DNA of 53,773 nt, from the NCBI GenBank assembly GCA_050952065.1, contig JBMNKF010000004.1, positions 1 through 53,773 of the forward strand, given 5' to 3'. Shown here in pieces: positions 8,603 through 16,073 of this stretch. Each line of letters starts with the position of its first letter. Within the stretch, counting starts at the first letter, position 1. Made by a program: the position numbers and the translations under genes. Source of the stretch: JAXGZG01 sp050952065. Lineage in GTDB: Bacteria; Bacillota; Sulfobacillia; Fermentithermobacillales; Fermentithermobacillaceae. The notes under the pieces were generated by a model. The model saw nothing but the letters and a program-made list of their open reading frames with translations, ran no database searches and was not told where the DNA came from.

Positions 8603-8995
8603 TTATCTCTCAATTAGCTCATATGTCACATGAGTTTTCGCACTGAGGCTCTTGATTACCGGACACGCGCTCTCACTGATCTTAAGATAACGCTGGAGTC
8701 TGGCCTCAGTCAGCCCAGGGCACTGTACCCTGTAATGAAGATAGATGTCAGTGAACTGCCTGGGAGGGGTGGTCCCCCTCATACCCTCTACAGCCACATT
8801 GATCTCGGTGGGGTCCAAGCCGTCTCGATCCAAGATCGCCTTAAATGTTAGCGTGCTGCAGGCTGCCGCTGACATGAGAAGGAGTTCTGTGGGTTTGGGC
8901 CCTTCCCCGCCCGTCAGGACCGTCTTTCCTTCCACGTTTTCGCACTGTATACCGTTGCCGGTCAGCTTTGCGGTTATCTTGGTCGCATCAGTCAT
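8603..8995 (-). CDS. OsmC/Ohr family protein (YhfA-like)
   Basis: OsmC-fold proteins reduce organic hydroperoxides with a Cys pair. Both expected cysteines are visible: KPTELLLMSAAACSTLTF (first Cys, after the GEGPKPTE turn) and SESACPVIKSLS (second Cys). About 130 residues, normal for the YhfA-like branch. The frame is open much further upstream, but the ATG at 8995 (TDATKITAKLTG) follows GGGAGGTAGAGGC, a strong ribosome binding site, and the upstream part of the frame is only repeat DNA (9112-9313). Physiological substrate unknown; stand-alone gene. Confidence 0.88.
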   Translation of the reverse strand: MTDATKITAKLTGNGIQCENVEGKTVLTGGEGPKPTELLLMSAAACSTLTFKAILDRDGLDPTEINVAVEGMRGTTPPRQFTDIYLHYRVQCPGLTEARLQRYLKISESACPVIKSLSAKTHVTYELIER

Positions 8996-9111
8996 GCCTC
9001 TACCTCCCATTTGCTTATCCACTAGTTGTTCCCCCGCTCTCCCAATAGTCCCTTTTGCCCGACCGGGGCTCTCCGTGTAAAATCTTGTTGTCCGAGCGGA
9101 AGGTACAGCGC

Positions 9112-9313
9112 TATCATCGCTCACGGTATCGTCGCTCAGGGCTATCGTTGCTCCGGTATCGTCGCTGATGAGGCAAAACGCGACACCACGGCGAGGCTGT
9201 GTGAAGAAACTTATCACGTACCGGTGGTAATGAAGCAAAACGCGACACGACCGCAAGGCTGTGTGAAGAAACTTATCACGCACCGGTGATGATGAAGCGA
9301 AACCCTACACGAC
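9112..9313. repeat. Tandem repeats: about four 15-bp units, then two 62-bp copies plus a partial third
   Basis: TATCRTCGCTC-type words repeat about every 15 bp from 9112 to 9170. They are followed by 62-bp copies at 9168-9229 and 9230-9291 that share GGCTGTGTGAAGAAACTTAT and ACCGGTG, and a partial third copy from 9292. The repeats fill the divergent spacer between the OsmC gene (minus) and the glycosylase gene (plus), about 350 bp, where promoters of both should lie. Confidence 0.8.
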
Positions 9314-9347
9314 AATCGTTCGCACCATGGATCGAAGGAGTGATTCC

Positions 9348-9995
9348 TTGAAAGCCCCTGACAGAGAACTCGTGCAGGACAAGCTCACTGAATCCCAAGC
9401 CCTAAGCCTCACCAAGGTACCTGAAGCCTTCTTCAGACGAGAAGCCACTCTTGTGGCCCCCGATATGCTGGGATTGATCCTGGTCCACCACAATGAAGAA
9501 GGTGTGACCGCAGGAATCATCACCGAGGCCGAAGCCTACCAAGGCCCCGAAGACCGGGCTTGCCACGCCTACAACTGGACACGAACCCCTCGAAACGAAC
9601 CGCTATACGGGCCGCCCGGGTATTCTTATGTCTACTTCTGCTACGGGATGCACTACCTTTTCAATGTAGTGACCATGGAAGAAGGGGTTCCCCACGGAGT
9701 ATTGGTCAGATCCCTTCAACCGGTAACCGGCCAGGCGCTCATGTTGAAAAGACGCCGAGGCAGAACGCCTCTTGCCCAGGGACCGGGCAGGTTATGTCAA
9801 GCAATGGGCATCGGACGCTTACAAAATGGCGTAAACTTGCGGAGCGATCGCCTGTTCATCGCCTACCCTCCTCAGACTCCGCAGAACCTTGTGCCTGAGT
9901 TCTTTGTGAAGATCACACCCCGCATCGGCGTAGACTACGCGGGAGAAGCCAAGGATTACCCCTGGAGGTTCGTACTTCAGCCCAAATCGGGGTAG
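9348..9995 (+). CDS. mpg: DNA-3-methyladenine glycosylase (AAG/Mpg family)
   Basis: Base-excision repair enzyme that removes alkylated purines. The family signature is clear: FFRREATLVAPDMLG, ITEAEAYQGPEDRACHAY with the catalytic Glu, RTPRNEPLYGPPGYSYVY, FCYGMHYLFNVVT and AQGPGRLCQAMGI. About 215 residues, normal. An in-frame ATG lies at 9327, but AAGGAG sits 8 nt ahead of the TTG at 9348 and the family N-terminus begins soon after, so the TTG is preferred. Stand-alone gene; the spacer upstream is tandem-repeat DNA. Confidence 0.92.
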   Translation: MKAPDRELVQDKLTESQALSLTKVPEAFFRREATLVAPDMLGLILVHHNEEGVTAGIITEAEAYQGPEDRACHAYNWTRTPRNEPLYGPPGYSYVYFCYGMHYLFNVVTMEEGVPHGVLVRSLQPVTGQALMLKRRRGRTPLAQGPGRLCQAMGIGRLQNGVNLRSDRLFIAYPPQTPQNLVPEFFVKITPRIGVDYAGEAKDYPWRFVLQPKSG

Positions 9996-10181
9996 AGAGG
10001 GAAGCAGACACGGGAGCATGCATCAACACACGCCGAAACAGACTCACGAATAGACAGCATCACACAGAGAATTTGGACGCCTGAGTGAGTACCGGAGCAG
10101 CGAAAGAAGAATCACCCGCCACCTTCGACCCAATACTACACCTGACAAGCGTGCCTCACGTAGTCGAAAGGCGGTTGTGAC

Positions 10182-12407
10182 ATGAAACAAAGAACCCTTC
10201 TTCTATCACTTCTGTCGCTCTTCGTCATCGTCTCGATTTTGACTATAAGAGCGCAGCCTGGAATGGCCGACGCTAACATACTCTTGCCTCCGGGCTACCA
10301 GATAGAGGCCTATGTCACCGGCCTGACCTTTCCAACGTCGGTGACCTGGGATGCCGAGGGTCGGATGTATGTCGCCGAAGCGGGATATGCCTACGGCCCG
10401 AAGGAATTTGGGCCTGGCCGAGTACTTCAGGTGGAACCTGGAAAGATCACAGTTGTAGTTGACGATCTCAACTCGCCCGCTACGGACGTCAAGATTTGTG
10501 AAGATGGAATGTTCGTAGCCCACCGGGGCTGCCTTAGCGTGTTTCGCGGCGGAATTCGACAGGATCTGATTACAGGACTCCCCTCTGGCGATCACTTCAC
10601 CACGGAAATCACGTTCGGGGACGATGGATGGGTGTACCTGGGTAACGGCACCGTTACCAACGCCGGAGTCGTGGGGGAGGACAACTTCGCGTATGGATGG
10701 GTGGACGACTTCCCGCAAGGACACGATATCCCCGGTCGCGACATCATCCTGTCCGGTCAGAATCTGGTCTCCTTAGACTTGAGGACACCCGCTCCCAAAG
10801 ACACTGTCAGCACCGGGGGATTTGTTCCTTTTGGAGAGACCACGACCGAAGGACAGGTGATTCAGGGCCAACCCCAGGCCGGTGGGGTCATTCTTCGAGT
10901 CAGACCCGATGGTTCCGACCTCCAGGTGTACGCCTGGGGACTTAGGAACCCCTTCGGGTTGAGGTTCCATCCAGATGGCAGACTCATAGCGATAGACCAA
11001 GGATATGACGATCGCGGTCTTCGCCCAGTGGCCAACGCTCCCGACCCGGTCTACGCTATTGAGCAAGACGGCTGGTACGGCTGGCCCGATTTTGCCGCCG
11101 GCCTGCCGCTCTCGGACCCCAGTCTGAAATCAGACAAACCTGGATGGCCGCCTGCCCCTCTTATGCTCCAACATCCGCCCTTAGAAACACCTATTGCCAG
11201 TTTTCCCGCCCACACCGCTGCCATGAAGTTCGATTTCGGGCCGGCGAGCTTTGGTCCCGAAAACTCAATGTACGTAGCAGCGTTTGGCGCAGGCGGTCCT
11301 GCCACCGGCTCGGTTTCTCAAGACACGGGAAGCCGCATCTTGATCCTGAACTTGCAGAACGGCCAAGTGCAGGACTTTGCCCGCAATAAGTCAGGCAAGC
11401 CCGCAGGACGTCTGATGAACGCTTTCAACCATCCCGTAGATGTCAAGTTTGGCCCCGACGGCTGCATGTATGTGGTGGATTTCGGCGTCTTCGAAACCGA
11501 TCGCCAAGCGCCCAACGCAGTCCCGAACACCGGAGTCATATGGCGAATATGCAAGCAAAGGCTGAGTTACACGAGGGGCGGGCTGGCTGACGCAGGGATG
11601 ACCAAGGGCGAGAATCCCTGGAACCCTGATTACGGCCCCCTTAAGGCCATGCTGGAGGAGAAGATCGCCACCTTCCCCGCGGAATGGAGCATCTACTTCA
11701 AGGACCTGACATCGGGCAAGACGTTTGGCATAAACGAGGAGATGCCCGTTCCCGCTGCCAGCACGGTCAAAGTGCCGGTGGTGTTATACGCGGCTAGTCT
11801 GGTGGCCGAAGGGAAACTGTCATGGAACGAACGCCTGACTTACGAATCGTGGCGGGACTGGCGCGGCGGGGCCGGTTCTCTTCAGTTCACGGCCAAAGAT
11901 GGCGACACATTCTCCATTCGGGAGCTCGCGGAGAAGGCCATTAGGGAAAGCGATAACGTGGCTTGGAAGATGCTGGAGAAGCGCTTGGGCTTGGAGAACA
12001 TAGCGGCGTTCATGTGGAGCGTCGGCGGGCTCCATGTGTATCCTAACTGGCAGAACGTGTCCACCGCCAGGGACATGGTTACGTACATGCAGGCTGTGTT
12101 GGATTTCGCTGAGAAACGCCCTGATATCGGTGACGACATCCTACACTGGCTGTCCACAACGATCTGGAACACCGGTCTCAACAGATACATAGATGAGGTT
12201 GAAGTTGGTCACAAGGAGGGTGACATAACCGGCGTTTCCGATGATGTGGGAGTAGTCTGGGCCAACCATCCGTACCTGATTGCAGTCATGTCTAAGAATC
12301 AAGGTGACGTCGAACTGGGCTTCGAACGCATCGGACAGTTGTCCAGGATTGTCTTCGACTACCAGGTGGAACAGGAGGCCGCCCAAGGCAAGACACCGAC
12401 GGGGTAA
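10182..12407 (+). CDS. Secreted fusion: sugar/sorbosone dehydrogenase-like beta-propeller + class A beta-lactamase-like domain
   Basis: 741 residues. Residues 1-29 are a signal peptide (TLLLSLLSLFVIVSILTI). Residues about 35-460 match the PQQ-dependent sugar dehydrogenase / L-sorbosone dehydrogenase propeller (GLTFPTSVTWDAEGRMYVAE, YAWGLRNPFGLRFHPDG, AFNHPVDVKFGPDGCMYVVD). Residues about 485-735 match the beta-lactamase-2 family: SxxK in PAASTVKVPVVLYAASL, SDN in AIRESDNVAWKML, and HKEGD in place of the KTG box, followed by DDVGVVWANHPYLIAVM. All three serine-hydrolase motifs are present, so the C-terminal domain may be active, as a lactamase or a D,D-peptidase/esterase. The frame is continuous across the junction. 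Start: ATG preceded by AAAGGCGG. The combination is not one I recognise from a named protein; joint function unknown. Confidence 0.85.
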   Translation: MKQRTLLLSLLSLFVIVSILTIRAQPGMADANILLPPGYQIEAYVTGLTFPTSVTWDAEGRMYVAEAGYAYGPKEFGPGRVLQVEPGKITVVVDDLNSPATDVKICEDGMFVAHRGCLSVFRGGIRQDLITGLPSGDHFTTEITFGDDGWVYLGNGTVTNAGVVGEDNFAYGWVDDFPQGHDIPGRDIILSGQNLVSLDLRTPAPKDTVSTGGFVPFGETTTEGQVIQGQPQAGGVILRVRPDGSDLQVYAWGLRNPFGLRFHPDGRLIAIDQGYDDRGLRPVANAPDPVYAIEQDGWYGWPDFAAGLPLSDPSLKSDKPGWPPAPLMLQHPPLETPIASFPAHTAAMKFDFGPASFGPENSMYVAAFGAGGPATGSVSQDTGSRILILNLQNGQVQDFARNKSGKPAGRLMNAFNHPVDVKFGPDGCMYVVDFGVFETDRQAPNAVPNTGVIWRICKQRLSYTRGGLADAGMTKGENPWNPDYGPLKAMLEEKIATFPAEWSIYFKDLTSGKTFGINEEMPVPAASTVKVPVVLYAASLVAEGKLSWNERLTYESWRDWRGGAGSLQFTAKDGDTFSIRELAEKAIRESDNVAWKMLEKRLGLENIAAFMWSVGGLHVYPNWQNVSTARDMVTYMQAVLDFAEKRPDIGDDILHWLSTTIWNTGLNRYIDEVEVGHKEGDITGVSDDVGVVWANHPYLIAVMSKNQGDVELGFERIGQLSRIVFDYQVEQEAAQGKTPTG

Positions 12408-12518
12408 GGAAGCGGGGGCTTGCTTGTCGGTCCTGGTCTGCGGGTGAGGCACCGACAGACCTCACTCTCTCATTCCCGCGTCCCATCCCCGCAGCATATC
12501 CTAGTCCGGGGTTGTGCG

Positions 12519-13157
12519 TTGGCTGTTCGGCAGATCCTGCTCTTAGGCGACCCGGATCTGAGCAAAGTCTCGGAGCCGGTGGCGTTGACTTCGCCAGCAA
12601 CATATGCAGGAACGGATTCAGAACCAGATCCAGGAACGTATGCAGTAACTCACACAGAGACATATGCAGCAGCTGATGTAGAAGCAAATGAGTCCCGGGT
12701 GCCCCGGTTCCTAAAGAATTTGGAGAGCTTGGAAACCTTGTTTACGGACCTCAAAGATACTCTCGAGCATTACCGGGCAGCTCACGGTGAAGGTATAGCC
12801 ATCTCGGCACCGCAGATCGGAGTCAGAAAGCGGGTAGTATACTTGGAGCCCAGGCCCGGCGTAGCCACAGTACTCATCAACCCAGAAATCGCGCCGCTAG
12901 GGCGAGGCATGGTCGAAACGTGGGAGAACTGCATGTCCTTCCCCAACCTCCTGGTAAGGGTTCGGCGACACAAGTATTGCAGCCTGGCCTATTGCGACCA
13001 ATCAGGCCGCAGGGTGACCACTGCGATATGGGGCGGTTTATCTGTGGTGCTCCAGCACGAGTGCGATCACTTGGACGGGATCTTGGCAATCGACAAGGCG
13101 CTGGATGTTAGATCCAACGCCGCGCATGCGGCCAAGCATGGTCGAATCCGCCCTTAG
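12519..13157 (+). CDS. def: Peptide deformylase with a repeat-derived internal insert
   Basis: Removes the N-formyl group from nascent proteins with a metal ion held by Cys and two His. The start VRQILLLGDPDLSKVSEPV is the family N-terminus, reached from the TTG at 12519; upstream in-frame codons encode no known sequence. Motif 1 is GIAISAPQIG (normally GxGLAAPQ), motif 2 ENCMSFP (normally EGCLS, so Gly is Asn, but the metal Cys remains), motif 3 QHECDHLDGI (HExxH). Between the first strand and the next helix lie about 32 extra residues in four-residue units (TYAG, TDSE, PDPG, TYAV, THTE, TYAA, ADVE, ANES), encoded by eight 12-bp repeats. Activity is plausible but untested; it may be a second, divergent deformylase. 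Confidence 0.82.
   Translation: MAVRQILLLGDPDLSKVSEPVALTSPATYAGTDSEPDPGTYAVTHTETYAAADVEANESRVPRFLKNLESLETLFTDLKDTLEHYRAAHGEGIAISAPQIGVRKRVVYLEPRPGVATVLINPEIAPLGRGMVETWENCMSFPNLLVRVRRHKYCSLAYCDQSGRRVTTAIWGGLSVVLQHECDHLDGILAIDKALDVRSNAAHAAKHGRIRP
12600..12695 (+). repeat. Eight in-frame 12-bp degenerate tandem repeats inside the deformylase gene
   Basis: Units: ACATATGCAGGA, ACGGATTCAGAA, CCAGATCCAGGA, ACGTATGCAGTA, ACTCACACAGAG, ACATATGCAGCA, GCTGATGTAGAA, GCAAATGAGTCC. The period is exactly 12 bp throughout, so it encodes four residues per unit without breaking the frame. Same period as the intergenic array at 28594-28690. Confidence 0.85.
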
Positions 13158-13174
13158 AGGTGGCTTTTGAGAGT

Positions 13175-13210
13175 GCGCAACTCCTACACGTGACTCCTGC
13201 ACGCAACTCC
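13175..13210. repeat. Three 12-bp degenerate tandem repeats
   Basis: GCGCAACTCCTA, CACGTGACTCCT and GCACGCAACTCC in the short spacer between the convergent deformylase and cysS genes. Same period as other arrays in the left part of the window. Confidence 0.55.
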
Positions 13211-13232
13211 AACAAACGATTACCGGCCGAAC

Positions 13233-14669
13233 CTAAACCTTGGTCACCTCGTACCCGTCCTTAGTGTCTTTAACCGCGTAGCCCAGTTGTCTCAGGTGCT
13301 CCCTCAGCTCATCAGATCTGGCCCAGTCCTTATTTGCCCTTGCGGTCACTCTCTCTGCCAAGAGGCGCCTGACCTCCACAGGCAGGTCTTCGTCGGCAAT
13401 GCGTTCGTCCTTGACCTGGCCGGTGAGAAGGTCCAGCCCTAGTATGCGGTCAAAGTCACCTATCAGCCCTCTGAGTTCGGGACCCAACCCCGCCCTGGAC
13501 GCTTCCCACACCACTGCCAAAGCTCTCGGCGTGTTGAGGTCGTCATTCATTGCAGAGAGGAATTCCTCGCGGTACTGGAGCGCGGTCTTCTGTGACTTGG
13601 CTGACTCCCCTGCCTCTGCGGAAACCGTTCCTCCAGTCTGCGGCTTCTCGGCAACAGCCTTACGGATCTGCCCCCGCAGAGATAGAAGCCCGTTCTGAGC
13701 CCCTGCAATAGCATCCCAGGTAAAGTTGAGCTTGGTTCTATAGTGCGCTCCAAGGCAGAAGTAGCGGAAAGCCAGAGGCTCGAGCCCCTTCTCCATAAGA
13801 TCGCTCAGAGTGTATATGTTGCCTAGACTCTTGCTCATCTTGCCGCCATCTACCTGCAGAAACTCGGAATGCATCCAAAACCTGGCCGGCATCTGCCCGG
13901 TGCAAGCCATGGACTGTGCTATCTCGTTCTCGTGATGGATGGGAATGTGATCGATACCGCCTGTGTGTATATCGAACTGGTCTCCAAGGTACTTTCGAGA
14001 CATAGCAGAGCACTCTATGTGCCAGCCCGGATATCCCATGCCCCAGGGACTCTCCCACTGCATGATGTGCTCCTTGGGAGCCTTGCGCCAAAGAAGGAAG
14101 TCCGCAGCGTTCCGTTTATCTTCCTTGACCTCCACCCTGGCCCCGGCAAGCTGCTTCTCGAGGTTGACGCCGGACAACTGCCCATACTCGGGGAACTTGG
14201 ATATGTCAAAGTAGATCCCATCGTCAGTCTCGTAGCCATAACCGTTATCCATGATTTCCTCGACCATAGCTATCATTTCGGGGATGTGGTCGGTCGCTCT
14301 TGAAACCACGGTGGGACGGGCGATATTCAGTCGTGCGGTATCCTCGAAGTATTTCGCGGTATAGAACTCGGCGATTTCCCAAGGAGATTTCTGCTCCCTG
14401 GCCGCGGCCACAGCCATCTTGTCTTCGCCTTCATCGGCGTCGGAAACCAGATGGCCCACGTCGGTGACATTCATCACCGTTTTTACCTTGAGACCGTTGA
14501 ACTCCAAAGTCTTTCGAAGGACATCGGCGAACACGTAGGCCCTGAGGTTGCCTATGTGAGCGAAGTCATACACTGTAGGTCCACAAGTATACATGCGCAC
14601 TTTGCCCGGGGTAATGGGGATGAACTCCTCTTTGGTCCTGGTAAGAGTGTTGAAAAATGTTATTCCCAT
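13233..14669 (-). CDS. cysS: Cysteinyl-tRNA synthetase
   Basis: Charges tRNA-Cys in the cytoplasm. Class I signature sites are complete: CGPTVYDFAHIGNLRAY (HIGH variant HIGN, with the first zinc Cys), GWHIECSAMSRKYLG and GGIDHIPIHHENEIAQ (zinc ligands), and GGKMSKSLGN. The C-terminal anticodon-binding part ends ELREHLRQLGYAVKDTKDG. 478 residues, normal length. The ATG at 14669 follows GAGGAGGTCC. A promoter-like TTGGCC-17-TATAAT pair lies about 155-183 bp upstream; the leader has no T-box motif that I could see. Confidence 0.96.
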   Translation of the reverse strand: MGITFFNTLTRTKEEFIPITPGKVRMYTCGPTVYDFAHIGNLRAYVFADVLRKTLEFNGLKVKTVMNVTDVGHLVSDADEGEDKMAVAAAREQKSPWEIAEFYTAKYFEDTARLNIARPTVVSRATDHIPEMIAMVEEIMDNGYGYETDDGIYFDISKFPEYGQLSGVNLEKQLAGARVEVKEDKRNAADFLLWRKAPKEHIMQWESPWGMGYPGWHIECSAMSRKYLGDQFDIHTGGIDHIPIHHENEIAQSMACTGQMPARFWMHSEFLQVDGGKMSKSLGNIYTLSDLMEKGLEPLAFRYFCLGAHYRTKLNFTWDAIAGAQNGLLSLRGQIRKAVAEKPQTGGTVSAEAGESAKSQKTALQYREEFLSAMNDDLNTPRALAVVWEASRAGLGPELRGLIGDFDRILGLDLLTGQVKDERIADEDLPVEVRRLLAERVTARANKDWARSDELREHLRQLGYAVKDTKDGYEVTKV

Positions 14670-14684
14670 TATGAGGACCTCCTC

Positions 14685-14726
14685 GCATGACTAGATCGCA
14701 GCATGACTAGATCGCATGACTGGATA
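14685..14726. repeat. Three near-identical 13-bp repeats in the cysS leader
   Basis: GCATGACTAGATC at 14685 and 14701, and GCATGACTGGATA at 14714. They lie in the presumed 5' leader of cysS, immediately ahead of its ribosome binding site. Confidence 0.7.
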
Positions 14727-14823
14727 CCCAATGAATCCGATGCTCCGAACCGCCGACCGTCTCCACCTCGAACCAATTCTGTATGTTGTGTGTCGCTCAG
14801 TGTCCGGTCAACTTGTATCCCAT

Positions 14824-14852
14824 ATTATAGCCTTTCGCCCCAGAAGGGCCAA
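14824..14852 (-). promoter_or_regulatory. Predicted promoter for cysS
   Basis: On the minus strand TTGGCC (14847-14852) and TATAAT (14824-14829) are 17 bp apart, matching a sigma-A promoter. It points at cysS, leaving a leader of about 150 nt. Confidence 0.5.
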
Positions 14853-14857
14853 AGACC

Positions 14858-14901
14858 AAAGGGAGACTAAAGAGACACTAAAGGGACATTAAAGGGTGCA
14901 G
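14858..14901. repeat. Four 11-bp degenerate tandem repeats
   Basis: AAAGGGAGACT, AAAGAGACACT, AAAGGGACATT, AAAGGGTGCAG, directly head to tail between the cysS promoter and the hairpin at 14898-14930. Confidence 0.75.
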
Positions 14902-14930
14902 AGGGCAACCGCCGTGCGGCCGCCCTCTGC
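14898..14930 (-). terminator. Strong hairpin downstream of the YjcZ-like gene
   Basis: GCAGAGGGC (14898-14906) pairs with GCCCTCTGC (14922-14930) over 9 bp; the loop can pair further (GCC/GGC). It lies about 105 bp past the stop of the small minus-strand gene and is followed on that strand by ACCCTTTAATG, a weak T-tract. Probable terminator. Confidence 0.5.
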
Positions 14931-15034
14931 GAGAAACCGATCGTACCGATCCTTCCCTTTGTGCTACCTGCATGCAGTGTGCGTCGTGAAAAATGCGCTG
15001 ACCAGGGACTTGGTACGCCTAGACCCACCGTGGC

Positions 15035-15145
15035 CTATACGCAGCCACACATGCCAAGGATCAGAAGGATGAGAATCAGGAACACTATGAACGCACAGTT
15101 GCCGAAACCGCCACCGCCAGGGCAACCGCCACCGAATCCTGCCAT
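15035..15145 (-). CDS. YjcZ-like small spore-associated protein
   Basis: 36 residues. The first 15 are Gly-rich with a Cys (AGFGGGCPGGGGFGNC), followed by a single hydrophobic segment AFIVFLILILLILGMCG and the end CV. This is the layout of the YjcZ/YczA small sporulation proteins of Bacillota (Gly/Tyr head, FALIVVLFILLIIVG-like segment), although here Cys and Phe replace Tyr. The ATG at 15145 is preceded by AGAGGGGGG about 7 nt away. A plus-strand frame overlaps it (14961-15152) but is Pro/Arg low-complexity. Own transcription unit with a hairpin downstream. Identification rests on composition and layout, so moderate. Confidence 0.6.
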   Translation of the reverse strand: MAGFGGGCPGGGGFGNCAFIVFLILILLILGMCGCV

Positions 15146-15358
15146 CCTATAACCCCCCTCTCTCTACTGACCTGCAACATGTTATGTTACCTTCGCCAGG
15201 GAGGTTACTCACTGGATTGACTGTGCTTGGCTAGCCGCCTCGCGCGGGTCTCAGATAGCCGACTTATTGCTCCTCACCTATGTTTTTTGTGCTTCTTGCC
15301 TGTCTTCTTGCCCATCAGGCCACAAGAAGCGCAAGACGCATTTGTTAGGTCGCGTACG

Positions 15359-16009
15359 CTACTTGCCCGCTTGACCGTACTTGGTTAGGTACCTCTCGTG
15401 GGCCCTGGCGACTTCAGCTTCCGGGATCTCGTCGGGCTCACCCAACATGTACGCGAGATGGACTGTCTTTGCCACATCTTCCACCATCACCGCAGCCTTG
15501 ATCGCCGCCTCCGGAGTAGCACCCACGGTGAAAACTCCGTGGTTCTTCATGAGAATGGCGGGACTTGGTCCTATATGGGCGACTATCCCCTTGCCGATCT
15601 CCTCCTCTCCCACAGGACAATAAGGGCCTACGGGAATGGGACCGCCGAATTCATCGGCTATGGCGGTCAGGCATACTGGAATTGGCCTACCCAGAGCCGC
15701 GAACGCGGTGGCGTACGGCGAGTGGGTATGAACGATCCCGTTCACGTCGGGACGGTGCCTATAGACATACAGGTGAGTCGGACAGTCCACAGAAGGTTTC
15801 AAGTCACCTTCCACTACGTTCCCTTCCAGGTCCACGACCACTATGTCCTCGGGACTCATGGTTTCGTAGGGCACACCACTGGGCTTGATGACCACTAGGC
15901 CCGTCTCCACATCCCGAGCGCTTACGTTTCCGCTGGTCATAGTGACTAAGTTGTTTTTCGGTAGCATCAGATTGGCTTGCCACACACGCCTTCGAAGATC
16001 CTCCAGCAT
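15359..16009 (-). CDS. araD: L-ribulose-5-phosphate 4-epimerase (class II aldolase family)
   Basis: Interconverts L-ribulose-5-P and D-xylulose-5-P, the last step of arabinose entry into the pentose phosphate pathway. Class II aldolase/adducin fold: LVTMTSGNVSARD, LVVIKPSGVPYETMSPED, the zinc pair in GIVHTHSPYATAFA and the third ligand region ILMKNHGVFTVG. 216 residues, a little shorter than classical AraD (about 230). The ATG at 16009 gives LEDLRRRVWQANLMLPK, as in AraD. Last gene of the arabinose operon, 64 bp after araB. L-fuculose-P aldolase is a relative, but the AraB neighbour favours the epimerase. Confidence 0.85.
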   Translation of the reverse strand: MLEDLRRRVWQANLMLPKNNLVTMTSGNVSARDVETGLVVIKPSGVPYETMSPEDIVVVDLEGNVVEGDLKPSVDCPTHLYVYRHRPDVNGIVHTHSPYATAFAALGRPIPVCLTAIADEFGGPIPVGPYCPVGEEEIGKGIVAHIGPSPAILMKNHGVFTVGATPEAAIKAAVMVEDVAKTVHLAYMLGEPDEIPEAEVARAHERYLTKYGQAGK

Positions 16010-16073
16010 AGCGACACCTCAACTCCCTCGTCTCTTGTCCCGTTCTTGTCCTGTGTCTTGCGATCTAACGCCT

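Noticed and set aside
9112..9313. CRISPR array
   Set aside because: Copies are directly adjacent 62-bp units without unique spacers, and no cas gene is present.
14670..14823. T-box leader for cysS
   Set aside because: No T-box core motif and no terminator/antiterminator pair was visible; only 13-bp repeats.
14961..15152. Plus-strand 63-codon frame
   Set aside because: Pro/Arg-rich shadow of the YjcZ-like gene on the other strand, without a ribosome binding site.
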